Source: Leifsonia sp. C5G2
GTDB taxonomy: Bacteria; Actinomycetota; Actinomycetes; Actinomycetales; Microbacteriaceae
Direction of reading: 5' to 3'
NCBI RefSeq assembly: GCF_013359685.1
Contig: NZ_JABFMV010000015.1
Span: 28,912 to 92,911 of the forward strand
DNA: 64,000 nt
Part shown: positions 47,314 through 58,914 of the stretch, piece by piece
Layout: each line of letters begins with the position of its first letter
Numbering within the stretch: position 1 is the stretch's first letter
Program-made: the position numbers and the translations under genes
Notes under the pieces: generated by a model
The model's input: only the letters and a program-made list of their open reading frames with translations
Databases searched by the model: none
Told to the model about the DNA's origin: nothing

Positions 47314-48108
47314 ATGCCGAACTCGTCGACCTACGCCGCGGAGACCCCCGTCGAGCGGGCGCAGCGCCCGCGCCTGTGGTGGGAGATCGCGATCGTGCTC
47401 GGGCTCTCCCTCGGTCAGTCCGCCGTGTACTCGATCGTCACCATCGTCGACCGCTCCACGCAGAGTACGCCGCTCGCGGACCAGAAGACGCAGGTGAACC
47501 CCGTCCAGTCGAGCCGCGAGGTGTTCGACTTCCTCTACCAGGTGCTCGGCAACCTGTTCCCGCTGTTCGCCGTCGCGCTCGTGATCTACCTGCTGTGGCA
47601 GCCGCAGCGGAGCGGGTTCCGGAGGATCGGGCTCGACCTGACACGACCCGCGCGCGACCTGGGCGGCGGGATGCTGCTCTTCCTCGCCATCGGGGTGCCC
47701 GGCATCCTGTTCTACGCGGTCACGCGGCTGCTCGGGATCACGGTGACGGTGGAGGCGTCGACGCTGAACGCGCACTGGTGGACCGTTCCCGTGCTCGTCC
47801 TGGCAGCGCTGCGGGCGGCGCTGCAGGAGGAGGTGATCGTCGTCGGCTACCTGTTCACCCGGCTGCGCCAGTTGAACTGGGGGACGTGGACGATCATCCT
47901 GGCCGCCGCCGTGCTCCGCGGCAGCTACCACCTCTACCAGGGCTTCGGCCCGTTCCTCGGAAACGCCGTCATGGGCGTCGTCTTCGGCTGGTGCTACACC
48001 CGCTGGGGTCGCGTCGCCCCGTTGGTGGTCGCCCACACCGTCATCGACATCGTCTCCTTCGTCGGCTACCCCCTCGCCGTCGCCTGGTTCCCGTCGATCT
48101 TCGCCTGA
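47314..48108 (+). CDS. CPBP family intramembrane metalloprotease
   Basis: A 264-residue membrane protein with about seven helices. Conserved CPBP motifs are the Glu pair in LQEEVIVVGYL (near residue 172) and the His residues in YHLYQGFGPFLGNAVMGVVFGW and VVAHTVIDIVSF. The usual EExxxR motif has Val at the Arg position, as I recall for many actinobacterial members. The ATG at 47314 (MPNSSTYAAE) is chosen because upstream in-frame codons run through the divergent promoter. It converges on gcvP across the third 65-bp palindromic element. Confidence 0.85.
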   Translation: MPNSSTYAAETPVERAQRPRLWWEIAIVLGLSLGQSAVYSIVTIVDRSTQSTPLADQKTQVNPVQSSREVFDFLYQVLGNLFPLFAVALVIYLLWQPQRSGFRRIGLDLTRPARDLGGGMLLFLAIGVPGILFYAVTRLLGITVTVEASTLNAHWWTVPVLVLAALRAALQEEVIVVGYLFTRLRQLNWGTWTIILAAAVLRGSYHLYQGFGPFLGNAVMGVVFGWCYTRWGRVAPLVVAHTVIDIVSFVGYPLAVAWFPSIFA

Positions 48109-48116
48109 TCCCCTGG

Positions 48117-48181
48117 CCAACAGCTCCTGAGTTCTTCGAGCGACACGCCGCGCGGAAGTCGAAGAACTCAGGAGCCGACGG
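48117..48181. repeat. 65-bp palindromic repeat, copy 3
   Basis: Same 17-bp arms (48123-48139 and 48159-48175) around a 19-nt loop. The loop starts GCGACACGCCG and resembles copy 2. Outer 6-bp flanks pair poorly. It fills the space between the convergent CPBP and gcvP stops (8 and 6 bp away), fitting a bidirectional terminator. Confidence 0.9.
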
Positions 48182-48187
48182 ATGGGG

Positions 48188-51103
<2,916 letters not shown>

Positions 51104-51119
51104 GTGCGGGTTCGGAACC

Positions 51120-51494
51120 TTACTCGCCGGTCAGGGCGGCGTACTCGTCGTAGCTGAGGAGGTTGTCGGGCAGCTCGGCGAAGCGGACCTTCACCAGCCA
51201 GCCGTCGCCGAAGGGGTCGGAGTTGACGAGCTCCGGAGCATCCACCACAGCGGAGTTGGCCTCCGTCACCGTGCCGTCGACCGGCGCGAACAGCTCGCCC
51301 ACGGACTTGGTCGACTCGATCTCGCCGACGACGCGGCCCGCGGCGACGTCGCTGCCCTCCTCCGGCAGCTCGACGAACACGACGTCGCCGAGCTTCTCAG
51401 CCGCGTAGGCTGTGATGCCCACGGTTGCGACATCGCCCTCCACGAGGAGCCACTCGTGCTCTGCGGTGTACTTCAGGTCTCGTTCTGCGGCCAT
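51120..51494 (-). CDS. gcvH: Glycine cleavage system H protein
   Basis: A 124-residue lipoyl carrier protein. The lipoylated Lys63 lies in [11 protein letters not shown]. The N-terminus [14 protein letters not shown] and the acidic central [10 protein letters not shown] are typical. It lies 2 nt after gcvT and 16 bp before gcvP on the same strand. The ATG at 51494 follows AGAAAGA weakly, so translation is probably coupled to gcvT. Confidence 0.97.
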   Translation of the reverse strand: MAAERDLKYTAEHEWLLVEGDVATVGITAYAAEKLGDVVFVELPEEGSDVAAGRVVGEIESTKSVGELFAPVDGTVTEANSAVVDAPELVNSDPFGDGWLVKVRFAELPDNLLSYDEYAALTGE

Positions 51495-51496
51495 GG

Positions 51497-52702
51497 CTAG
51501 CGCTTCTTTCTGCTGTAGAAGGGGAGGGCGGTGACGGTGAACGGGAGGCGGGTGCCCCGGACGTCCACGTGGAGCACGGTGTTGACGCGGGCGAAAGGCG
51601 GCGCGACGTAGGCCATCGCGATCGGAACGCCGAGCGTCGGCGAGAGGGCGCCGGAGGTGACGACGCCGACCTCGGCGTCGTCGCCGGTGACGTCGTCGTG
51701 CGCGAAGACCGGGTAGCCGGCGCGGGCGGCGCGCTTGCCCTCGCCGATCAGGCCGACGAGCACGCGGGCCTCGGGATGCGGCCCCTCCTCGCTCGCGGCG
51801 CGCCCGATGAAGTCGGTGTCCTTCGCGAGGTTGACGACCCGGCCCAGTCCGGCCTGCGCCGGCTTGGTGTCGCGGCCGAGCTCGTGGCCGTAGAGCGGCA
51901 TCCCGGCCTCCAGGCGCAGGGTGTCGCGGCTGGCGAGGCCGGCGGGCACGAGGCCGAGGCCCTGCTCGGTGCCCGCCTCGGTGAGGGCCTCCCAGAGCGC
52001 CTTGGCGTTGTCCGGGGCGATGTACAGCTCGAAGCCGTCCTCGCCGGTGTAGCCGGTGCGGGCGATGAGCACGGGATGGGTCTGGAAGAGCGCGGGCAGC
52101 GACCAGTAGTACTTGAGTGCCGACAGCCGCTCGCCGAAGTCCTCGCCGTCGAGCGCGCCCTCGTCGGCGGCGAGACCGTCGGTGGCGAGCAGGATCGACA
52201 GGGCGGCGGGGCCCTGGACGGCGATGAGCGCGATGTCGTCGGACTCGTCGAACACCTCGACGTCGAACGGTGCGGTGCGGTCGCGCAGCTCCTCGGCCAC
52301 GACCTCGCGGTTGGAGGCGTTCGCCACCACCATGTAGCGGTCGTCCCCGGTGCGGTAGACGACCAGGTCGTCCACGATGCCGCCCGACCGGGAGAGCAGG
52401 AGGCTGTACTTCGCCTGGTCGACGGCGAGCGCCGACAGGTTGCCGGCGAGGGCGTAGTCGAGAGCGGCGCCGGCCTCCGGGCCGATGAGGACGATCTCGG
52501 CCATGTGGGAGAGGTCGAACAGACCTGCCGCGGTGCGCACGGCGTGGTGCTCGGCGAGGTCGGACGAGTAGCGGACCGGCATCTGCCAGCCGGCGAAGTC
52601 GGTGAACGACGCACCGGCGGCGGTGTGGACGTCGTGCAGCGGCGAGTGACGCTCCTGCGGTGTGCCTTCGGTGCTGGGGGTGTCGCTGTGGGGCGAGGAC
52701 AT
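51497..52702 (-). CDS. gcvT: Aminomethyltransferase GcvT
   Basis: A 401-residue T-protein that releases ammonia and transfers the one-carbon unit from GcvH to tetrahydrofolate. Conserved features: [55 protein letters not shown] and the [21 protein letters not shown] stretch with the catalytic Asp region (landmarks). The ATG at 52702 follows GGAG with a 7-nt gap. The leader of about 250 nt carries the tandem glycine riboswitch. Confidence 0.96.
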   Translation of the reverse strand: MSSPHSDTPSTEGTPQERHSPLHDVHTAAGASFTDFAGWQMPVRYSSDLAEHHAVRTAAGLFDLSHMAEIVLIGPEAGAALDYALAGNLSALAVDQAKYSLLLSRSGGIVDDLVVYRTGDDRYMVVANASNREVVAEELRDRTAPFDVEVFDESDDIALIAVQGPAALSILLATDGLAADEGALDGEDFGERLSALKYYWSLPALFQTHPVLIARTGYTGEDGFELYIAPDNAKALWEALTEAGTEQGLGLVPAGLASRDTLRLEAGMPLYGHELGRDTKPAQAGLGRVVNLAKDTDFIGRAASEEGPHPEARVLVGLIGEGKRAARAGYPVFAHDDVTGDDAEVGVVTSGALSPTLGVPIAMAYVAPPFARVNTVLHVDVRGTRLPFTVTALPFYSRKKR

Positions 52703-52739
52703 GAGTTCTCCGTTTCGCCGGCCGAGCGGCCGGGGGCGG

Positions 52740-52759
52740 CGGAAGCGTCGCCGCTTCCG
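52740..52759 (-). terminator. Expression-platform hairpin of the gcvT leader
   Basis: 8-bp arms (CGGAAGCG with CGCTTCCG) around a 4-nt loop, 14 nt after the second aptamer. A second GC hairpin (CCGGCC/GGCCGG, 52718-52733) lies next to the gcvT ribosome-binding site. These are candidates for the switching elements. No U-tract is seen. Confidence 0.45.
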
Positions 52760-52772
52760 GGAAGAACTCCCC

Positions 52773-52960
52773 CTCTGTCATCCGGCCTGAGAGTTTCACC
52801 GCGCCTCGGACGAGGTCGTGGCTTTCACCGTCGGCGAGGGCGGCGGGATGCCGTCCTGCTTTTCAGAGTGGCCCGTTCGATGCGGTACGCGTACCTGAGA
52901 GATTGTCGGGGAGGATTGCTCCTTCGGTGCCGCGCCCGTTTCGCGCGACTCTCCCGCATC
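52773..52960 (-). promoter_or_regulatory. Tandem glycine riboswitch controlling gcvTHP
   Basis: Aptamer 1: a perfect 7-bp P1 helix GATGCGG/CCGCATC (52954-52960 with 52879-52885). Inside it are GGGAGAG, CACCGAAGGAGCAA and AATCTCTCAGG, all hallmark glycine-aptamer elements. Aptamer 2 follows after a short linker and is closed by CTCTG/CAGAG (52864-52868 with 52773-52777), with GGTGAAA and AACTCTCAGGCC. A 5' hairpin GGCCCGA/TCGGGCC (52970-52993) precedes aptamer 1. In most bacteria glycine binding switches gcv expression on. Confidence 0.92.
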
Positions 52961-53040
52961 GACCATGTCGGCCCGATATTCGCTTGTCGGGCCAGCATAT
53001 CCGCTCCGCCCGACTCCCGCGCGCCCCGCCTCCCGACGCC

Positions 53041-53160
53041 TGCCGTTCGTCACGAGCGGCGCCCCTTCGTGACGAGCGGTGCCCGTTCGTGACGAGCGGT
53101 GCCCGTTCGTGACGAGCGGTGCCCGTTCGTGACGAACCGCGCCTATTCGTGACGAATCGA
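53041..53160. repeat. Six-unit 20-bp tandem repeat
   Basis: Six consecutive 20-bp units in exact register (53041, 53061, 53081, 53101, 53121, 53141). Units 3 and 4 are identical: GCCCGTTCGTGACGAGCGGT. Outer units diverge. Each unit holds TTCGTGACGA or a one-base variant, a near-palindrome around GTGAC. It lies between the divergent gcvT leader and the nrtR promoter. Confidence 0.92.
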
Positions 53161-53177
53161 CGAAGCGGGACGAGGAG

Positions 53178-53208
53178 GTTGGTGTTTTGGTCGAGGTGAC
53201 ACTAAGAT
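53178..53208 (+). promoter_or_regulatory. Promoter of the nrtR-nad operon
   Basis: -35 TTGGTG (starting near 53179), 18-bp spacer, -10 TAAGAT (53203-53208). The -10 lies inside the first half-site of the NrtR-type operator. The assignment is by eye. Confidence 0.45.
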
Positions 53209-53238
53209 GGTCAGCACGTTAGAGTCACGGTGACCTTT
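53196..53238 (+). promoter_or_regulatory. NrtR-type operator with three half-sites
   Basis: GTGACACTAA (53196-53205) and TTAGAGTCAC (53219-53228) form an inverted repeat with 9 of 10 pairs and a 13-bp gap. A third half-site, GTGACCTTTA (53230-53239), abuts the second, so GTCAC-G-GTGAC is also palindromic. It overlaps the promoter and lies 16 bp before the nrtR start, consistent with autorepression. Confidence 0.65.
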
Positions 53239-53254
53239 AGGGGGTTGGAGGAGC

Positions 53255-53983
53255 ATGACGGCACGGCACGAACGCGCGAGTGCGATCCTCGCCGTGTCCA
53301 CGGTCATCTTCGCGCTGCGCACCGACGAGGAGACCGCGGGCGTCCCGCAGGTGTGGCTGCCGCTGGTGCGCCGCATCCGCGAGCCCTTCGAGGGACGCTG
53401 GGCGCTGCCCGGCGGACCGCTGCGCGTCGGCGAGGACCTCCCGTACGCGGCCGCCCGCACGCTCAACGACACCACCGGCCTCACCCCCAGCTACCTCGAG
53501 CAGCTGTACGCGTTCGGCGACGCCGACCGCTCCCCCGGCGCCGACCGCGTCGTCTCCGTCGTCTACTGGGCGCTGGTGCGCAGCGAGGAGGCGGAGCGCG
53601 CGAGCGTCGGCGAGAACGTCGCGTGGTTCCCCGCCGACGACCTGCCCGAGCTCGCCTTCGACCACAACGTCATCGTCGAGTACGCGCTCTGGCGGCTGCG
53701 CACGAAGATGGAGTACTCCCGCATCGCCCACGCCTTCCTCGGCGAGCGCTTCACCCTGGCGCAGCTGCGCGCCGTGCACGAGGCCGTGCTCGGCAAGGCG
53801 CTCGACCCGGCCAACTTCCGCCGCACCATCGAGGCCTCCGGCACCGTCGTCGCGACGGACGAGTACCTCACCGGGACGCCGCACCGGCCGCCGCGGCTGT
53901 ACCGCTACAACGACTCGATCGACCTCGCCGACGCGGGGCCGCTCCCCCGCCAGCAGCATCCGTTCGAAGGAAGAAGCGCATGA
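53255..53983 (+). CDS. nrtR: NrtR-type Nudix transcriptional regulator
   Basis: A 242-residue protein with an N-terminal Nudix domain (about 1-150) and a C-terminal winged helix (about 155-225, FTLAQLRAVHEAVLGKALDPANFRR as landmark). The Nudix box GPLRVGE-x7-RTLNDTTGL keeps the G-x5-E start but has lost the catalytic REuxEE glutamates. This fits a regulator that binds ADP-ribose or NAD-derived ligands without hydrolysis. The ATG at 53255 follows GGAGGAG. It overlaps nadA by 4 bp and heads the nadABC operon. Confidence 0.88.
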   Translation: MTARHERASAILAVSTVIFALRTDEETAGVPQVWLPLVRRIREPFEGRWALPGGPLRVGEDLPYAAARTLNDTTGLTPSYLEQLYAFGDADRSPGADRVVSVVYWALVRSEEAERASVGENVAWFPADDLPELAFDHNVIVEYALWRLRTKMEYSRIAHAFLGERFTLAQLRAVHEAVLGKALDPANFRRTIEASGTVVATDEYLTGTPHRPPRLYRYNDSIDLADAGPLPRQQHPFEGRSA

Positions 53984-55275
53984 CCATCGCATCTGTCGAC
54001 ACCACCATCCGGCTCATCGCGTCGGGGCAGCTGGAGGGCGAGACCTGCACGCCCGACCTCGTGGAGGCGCCCTGGGAGTTCGACGCGCTCGCGCCCTCCT
54101 ACGGCCCCGGCGCCTCGCTCGGCGACCCGATCCCGGCGAACGCGCCGCGCCAGGGCGAGCTGCCCGAGGAGTACCGCACCGCCTCCGCGCAGGAGCTGGG
54201 CGACCGCATCCGCGCGGCCAAGGCGCAGCTCGGCGACCGCGTCGCCGTGATGGGCCACTTCTACCAGCGCGACGAGGTCGTGCAGTACGCGGACTTCGTG
54301 GGCGACTCGTTCCAGCTCGCCAACGCCGCCAAGGCACGGCCGGAGGCGGAGGCGATCGTGTTCTGCGGCGTCCACTTCATGGCGGAGACCGCGGACATCG
54401 TGTCCCGCCCGGAGCAGCGGGTCATCCTCCCGAACCTCGCCGCGGGCTGCTCGATGGCCGACATGGCCGACCTCGACTCCGTGCAGGAGTGCTGGGAGCA
54501 GCTGGAGGAGCTGTACGGCACCGAGCCGGACGCCGACGGCCGCGTGCCCGTCATCCCGGTGACGTACATGAACTCGTCTGCCGCGCTCAAGGCGTTCTGC
54601 GGCGAGCACGGCGGGATCGTCTGCACCTCCTCCAACGCCGCGACCGTGCTGGAGTGGGCGTTCGAGCGCGGGCAGCGCGTCCTCTTCTTCCCCGACCAGC
54701 ACCTCGGCCGCAACACCGCCAAGGCGATGGGCGTGCCGCTCGAGCGGATGCCGCTGTGGAACCCGCGCAAGGCGTGGGGCGGGACGGATGCCGCAACCCT
54801 GCAGGACGCGCAGGTCATCCTCTGGCATGGCTTCTGCTCGGTGCATAAGCGCTTCACGGTCGGGCAGATCGAGCACGCGCGGGCCGAGTTCCCGGGCGTT
54901 CGCGTCATCGTTCACCCCGAGTGCCCGATGGACGTGGTGGATGCGGCCGACGAGTACGGCTCGACCGACTACATCGTGAAGGCGATCCAGGCGGCGCCCG
55001 CCGGCTCGACGTTCGCGATCGGCACCGAGATCAACCTGGTGCAGCGGCTCGCCGCCCAATTCCCGCAGCACACCATCTTCTGCCTCGATGCGGTCGTGTG
55101 CCCCTGCTCGACGATGTACCGCATCCACCCCGGCTACCTGGCCTGGGTGCTGGAGGGGCTGGTGCGCGGCGAGGTGCTCAACCAGGTGACCGTCCCGGCC
55201 GACGTGGCCGAGCCCGCCCGGGTGGCGCTCGAGCGGATGCTCGCCGCGCGGCCCGACACGACGATGGCGGCCTGA
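53980..55275 (+). CDS. nadA: Quinolinate synthase NadA
   Basis: A 431-residue [4Fe-4S] enzyme that makes quinolinate from iminoaspartate and dihydroxyacetone phosphate. Cluster cysteines lie in FCGVHFMAETADI, HPECPMDVVD and VCPCSTMYRIHP. Conserved GHFYQRDEVVQYADFVGDSFQLA begins the first domain (landmark, near residue 90). A 75-residue N-terminal extension is typical of actinobacterial NadA. The ATG at 53980 overlaps the nrtR stop (ATGA) and follows AAGGAAG. Confidence 0.96.
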   Translation: MTIASVDTTIRLIASGQLEGETCTPDLVEAPWEFDALAPSYGPGASLGDPIPANAPRQGELPEEYRTASAQELGDRIRAAKAQLGDRVAVMGHFYQRDEVVQYADFVGDSFQLANAAKARPEAEAIVFCGVHFMAETADIVSRPEQRVILPNLAAGCSMADMADLDSVQECWEQLEELYGTEPDADGRVPVIPVTYMNSSAALKAFCGEHGGIVCTSSNAATVLEWAFERGQRVLFFPDQHLGRNTAKAMGVPLERMPLWNPRKAWGGTDAATLQDAQVILWHGFCSVHKRFTVGQIEHARAEFPGVRVIVHPECPMDVVDAADEYGSTDYIVKAIQAAPAGSTFAIGTEINLVQRLAAQFPQHTIFCLDAVVCPCSTMYRIHPGYLAWVLEGLVRGEVLNQVTVPADVAEPARVALERMLAARPDTTMAA

Positions 55276-55276
55276 C

Positions 55277-56839
55277 ATGAGCCGCGTGGTCGTGGTCGGC
55301 AGCGGGATCGCGGGGCTCACCGCGGCGCTGCGCGCGCACGACCTCGGTCACGACGTGACGGTCGTGACCAAGGCCGCGCTGACGGACGGCAGCACCCGCT
55401 ACGCGCAGGGCGGCGTCGCCGCCGCGGTGTTCCCCGACGACAGCGTCGAGGCGCACGTCGCCGACACCCTGCGCGCCGGCGCCGGGCTGAACGTGCGGGA
55501 GGCCGTCGAGGTGCTCTGCGCGGACGGCCCGGAGCGCGTTCGCGAGCTCATCGCCCGCGGCGCCGCCTTCGACCGCGACGGCGACGTGCTCGCCCGCGGC
55601 CGGGAGGCGGCGCACTCCACCTCGCGCGTGCTGCACGCCGGGGGCGATGCGACCGGCGCCGAACTGGAGCGCACGCTGGTGGCGGCGCTGCAGGAGGCCC
55701 GCATCCCCGTGCTCGAGGGCGCCTTCCTGCGCGATGTCGTCGTCCGCGAGGGGCGTGCCGCCGGGGTGGTGCTGCGCACGGCCGACGGAACGGCGACGGT
55801 CGAGGCCGACGCCGTCGTGCTGGCCACGGGAGGCTGGGGCCGCCTGTACGCCCACACGACGAACCCGGCCGTGGCGACCGGCGACGGCGTCGCCGCGGCC
55901 TGGGGGGCGGGCGCGGCGCTGGCCGATCTCGAGTTCACCCAGTTCCACCCGACGGCCCTCGCCGGCGATCACGGCGGGACGGCGTTCCTGATCTCGGAGG
56001 CGGTCCGCGGCGAGGGGGCGGTGCTGCGCAACCGCGCGGGCGAGCGGTTCATGCTCGACCTCCACCCGGACGCCGAGCTCGCGCCCCGGGACGTCGTGGC
56101 GCGCGGCATCGCGATCGAGATGGCGGCGCAGGGTGGGGAACCCGTGCTGCTGGATGCCACGGCGCTCGGGTCCGACCTGCTGGCCCGCCGCTTCCCGACG
56201 ATCGACGCGGCCTGCCGCGCGGCCGGGTACGACTGGGGGCGTCATCCCGCGCCCGTCACGCCCGCCGCGCACTACGCCATGGGCGGCGTCGCCACCGACA
56301 CCGAGGGCCGGACCACCGTCCCCGGGCTGTTCGCGGTCGGCGAGGTCGCCTGCACCGGAGCGCACGGGGCGAACCGCCTCGCCTCGAACTCGCTGCTGGA
56401 GGGGCTCGTGTTCGCACACCGGGCCGCCGGGGTCGTCGACGAACCCTGGCCTGCGCCGCCGGCGTGGGTGATGGAGGCGGCGGTCGGGGTGGACGCGGAT
56501 CCCGCGACCTCGGTCACGCCGTCCCTCCCGTTCAGTCGGGCCCGGCTCGGCGCGCTGATGTGGGAGGCCGCCGGGCTGCACCGCGACGGCGCCCGCCTCG
56601 CCGCCGCGGCCGAGGAGCTCGCCGCCGTGCGCGATCCCGAACCGGGAGAGGACGCCGACCTGCTGACGCTCGCGCGGCTCGTGGTGCGCGCGGCGCTTGC
56701 CCGCGCGGAGTCCCGCGGCGCGCACTTCCGTTCGGATGCGCCGCTCCCCGCCGAGGGCGCCCCGGCGCACACCGTGCTGCTCCCCCGTCCCGTCCCACTT
56801 CCGTCGTCGACCCGCATCGAGGTGCCCGCAGCATGCTGA
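55277..56839 (+). CDS. nadB: L-aspartate oxidase NadB
   Basis: A 520-residue flavoenzyme that oxidises aspartate to iminoaspartate for NadA. The FAD motif [13 protein letters not shown] is at residues 4-16. [23 protein letters not shown], and [44 protein letters not shown] (landmarks with active-site His/Arg) are present. The ATG at 55277 is one nt past the nadA stop. It overlaps nadC by 7 bp. Confidence 0.96.
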   Translation: [520 protein letters not shown]

Positions 56840-57687
56840 CCCGCCACATCATCCAGACCGTCGTCCAGGCCGCCCTGGTCGAGGACGCGCCGTGGGGCGA
56901 CGTGACCAGCGAGCTGCTGATTCCGGCGACCGCGACCGCGACCGCCCGGCTGGTCGCGCGCGAGCCCGGCACGTTCGCGGGCGGCGAGGTGTTCGCCGCG
57001 GCGATGACCCTGACCGACCCGGCGATCGAGGTCACGCTGCACGTCGCCGACGGCACGGCGTTCGAGTCCGGCGAGGTGCTGGCGACCGTCACGGGACCGG
57101 CCCGCTCGGTGCTGCAGGCCGAGCGCGTCGCCCTCAACTTCGCCCAGCGCATGTCCGGGATCGCGACCCAGACCGCCGCGTTCGTCGCCGAGGTGGCGCA
57201 CACCTCGGCCCGCATCGTCGACACCCGCAAGACCACCCCGGGGCTGCGGGCGTTCGAGCGCCACGCGGTCCGGGCCGGCGGCGGCCACAACCACCGGTAC
57301 TCGCTCTCGGACGCCGTGATGGCGAAGGACAACCACCTCGCGGTCCTGACCGCGCAGAGCGGGCTCTCGGTCACCGATGCTCTGCTCCGCGTGCGCGAGC
57401 AGCTGGGCCACACCACGCACCTGGAGGTCGAGGTGGACAGGATCGACCAGATCGAGCCGGTGCTCGCGGCCGGCGTCGACACGATCATGCTCGACAACTT
57501 CACCGTCGACCAACTGCGCGAGGGCGTCGCCCTCGTCGGCGGTCGCGCGCTGGTCGAGGCGAGCGGCAACGTCAGCCTCGCGACGGTGCGCGCCATCGCC
57601 GAGACCGGCGTGGATGTGATCTCCTCGGGCTCTCTGACGCACAGCGTCCGCTCGCTCGACCTGGGACTGGACGTGGTGGTCGAGTGA
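56833..57687 (+). CDS. nadC: Nicotinate-nucleotide pyrophosphorylase NadC
   Basis: A 284-residue quinolinate phosphoribosyltransferase that forms nicotinate mononucleotide. Motifs: ALVEDAPWGDVTSELL (about 14-29), ERVALNFAQRMSGIAT, the TRKTTPGLRAFERHAVRAGGGHNHRYSLSDAVMAKDNH region with catalytic Lys and Arg (landmark near 136-165), LEVEVD, and ASGNVSLATV. The ATG at 56833 overlaps nadB by 7 bp, and its stop overlaps the cysteine desulfurase gene (GTGA). Confidence 0.96.
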   Translation: MLTRHIIQTVVQAALVEDAPWGDVTSELLIPATATATARLVAREPGTFAGGEVFAAAMTLTDPAIEVTLHVADGTAFESGEVLATVTGPARSVLQAERVALNFAQRMSGIATQTAAFVAEVAHTSARIVDTRKTTPGLRAFERHAVRAGGGHNHRYSLSDAVMAKDNHLAVLTAQSGLSVTDALLRVREQLGHTTHLEVEVDRIDQIEPVLAAGVDTIMLDNFTVDQLREGVALVGGRALVEASGNVSLATVRAIAETGVDVISSGSLTHSVRSLDLGLDVVVE

Positions 57688-58826
57688 TCTACCTCGACGC
57701 CGCCGCCACCTCCCCGGTCCGCCGGGAGGTGCTGGAGGCGATGTGGCCGTACCTGACGGGCGACTTCGGCAACCCGTCGAGCCACCACGCGGTCGGCGAG
57801 TCGGCCGCCCGCGGGCTCGCCGACGCGCGCGCGGGCGTCGCCGCCTGGCTGGGCTGCCGCGCATCGGAGGTCACCTTCACCTCGGGCGGGACGGAGGCCG
57901 ACAATCTCGCGATCAAGGGCATCGCCCTGGCGAACCCGCGCGGCCGCCACCTGGTCACGACCAGGATCGAGCACGAGGCGGTGCTGGAGTCGGTCGATCA
58001 CCTGGTGCGGCTGCACGGGTTCGAAGCCACCTTCGTGCCGGTCGGGCGCGACGGGCTGGTCGCGCCGTCGGACTTCGCCGCGGCCCTTCGGCCGGACACG
58101 ACGCTCGCGTCGGTGATGCTCGCGAACAACGAGGTCGGCACGGTGCAGCCGATCGCCGAACTGGCGGCGCTCGCCCACGAGAAGGGCGTTCCTCTTCATA
58201 CGGATGCGGTGCAGGCGGCCGGCTGGCTGCCGCTCGACGTCGGCGCCCTCGGCGTTGATGCGCTGAGCGTGTCCGGCCACAAGATCGGAGCGCCCAAGGG
58301 CGTCGGCGCGCTGTACGTGCGCGGGCGCATCCCGGTCGAGCCGGTCATCCACGGCGGCGGCCAGGAGCGCGGCCGGCGCTCGGGCACCGAGAACGTCGCC
58401 GGCGCGGTGGCCCTCGCGACGGCCGCGCGGCTCGCCGCGGACGGACGCGAGGAGCGGGCGGAGGCGGCGGCAGCGGCGCGGGACGCGTTCGTCGCGGCCG
58501 TGCTGGCCGAGGCGCCCGGTGCGGAGCTGACCGGACACCCGACATCGCGCCTGCCGGGCACGGCGTCCTTCGTCTTCCCGGGAACCAACGGGGAGGCGGT
58601 GCTGCTGGAGCTGGAGCGCCGCGGCGTCGTGTCGTCCAGCGGTTCGGCCTGCGCGGCGGGCAGCGAGGAGGCCTCTCACGTGCTGCTCGCGCTCGGCTAC
58701 GACGAGGACCTCGCGCGCACCGCCGTGCGGTTCTCCTGGGACGGCGACGTGGATGCGCAGGCCCTGCTCGCGGTCGTCCCCGCGGTCGGCGAGGCGGTGC
58801 GGACGGTGGCGGCGCTGGGGCGCTGA
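57684..58826 (+). CDS. Cysteine desulfurase (NifS/IscS-like)
   Basis: A 380-residue class V aminotransferase-fold enzyme. The PLP Lys200 lies in SVSGHKIGAPKG. The persulfide Cys323 lies in SSGSACAAGSEEASH. HTDAVQAAG and TSGGTEADNLAIKG are family motifs. The GTG at 57684 overlaps the nadC stop by 4 bp, so it belongs to the nad operon. Its probable job is to supply sulfur for the NadA [4Fe-4S] cluster, as proposed for nad-linked NifS proteins. Confidence 0.94.
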   Translation: MIYLDAAATSPVRREVLEAMWPYLTGDFGNPSSHHAVGESAARGLADARAGVAAWLGCRASEVTFTSGGTEADNLAIKGIALANPRGRHLVTTRIEHEAVLESVDHLVRLHGFEATFVPVGRDGLVAPSDFAAALRPDTTLASVMLANNEVGTVQPIAELAALAHEKGVPLHTDAVQAAGWLPLDVGALGVDALSVSGHKIGAPKGVGALYVRGRIPVEPVIHGGGQERGRRSGTENVAGAVALATAARLAADGREERAEAAAAARDAFVAAVLAEAPGAELTGHPTSRLPGTASFVFPGTNGEAVLLELERRGVVSSSGSACAAGSEEASHVLLALGYDEDLARTAVRFSWDGDVDAQALLAVVPAVGEAVRTVAALGR

Positions 58827-58914
58827 TCGCGGCCGGTTTATTCCCGCGTTCTGCGGAGAGCGAAACGGCGGAATCGTTCCCCTCCCGGACACCCGCGATG
58901 TCGGTCGTCCTCGC

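Noticed and set aside
53041..53160. Possible CRISPR array
   Set aside because: The 20-bp units are directly adjacent with no spacers, and there are no cas genes nearby.
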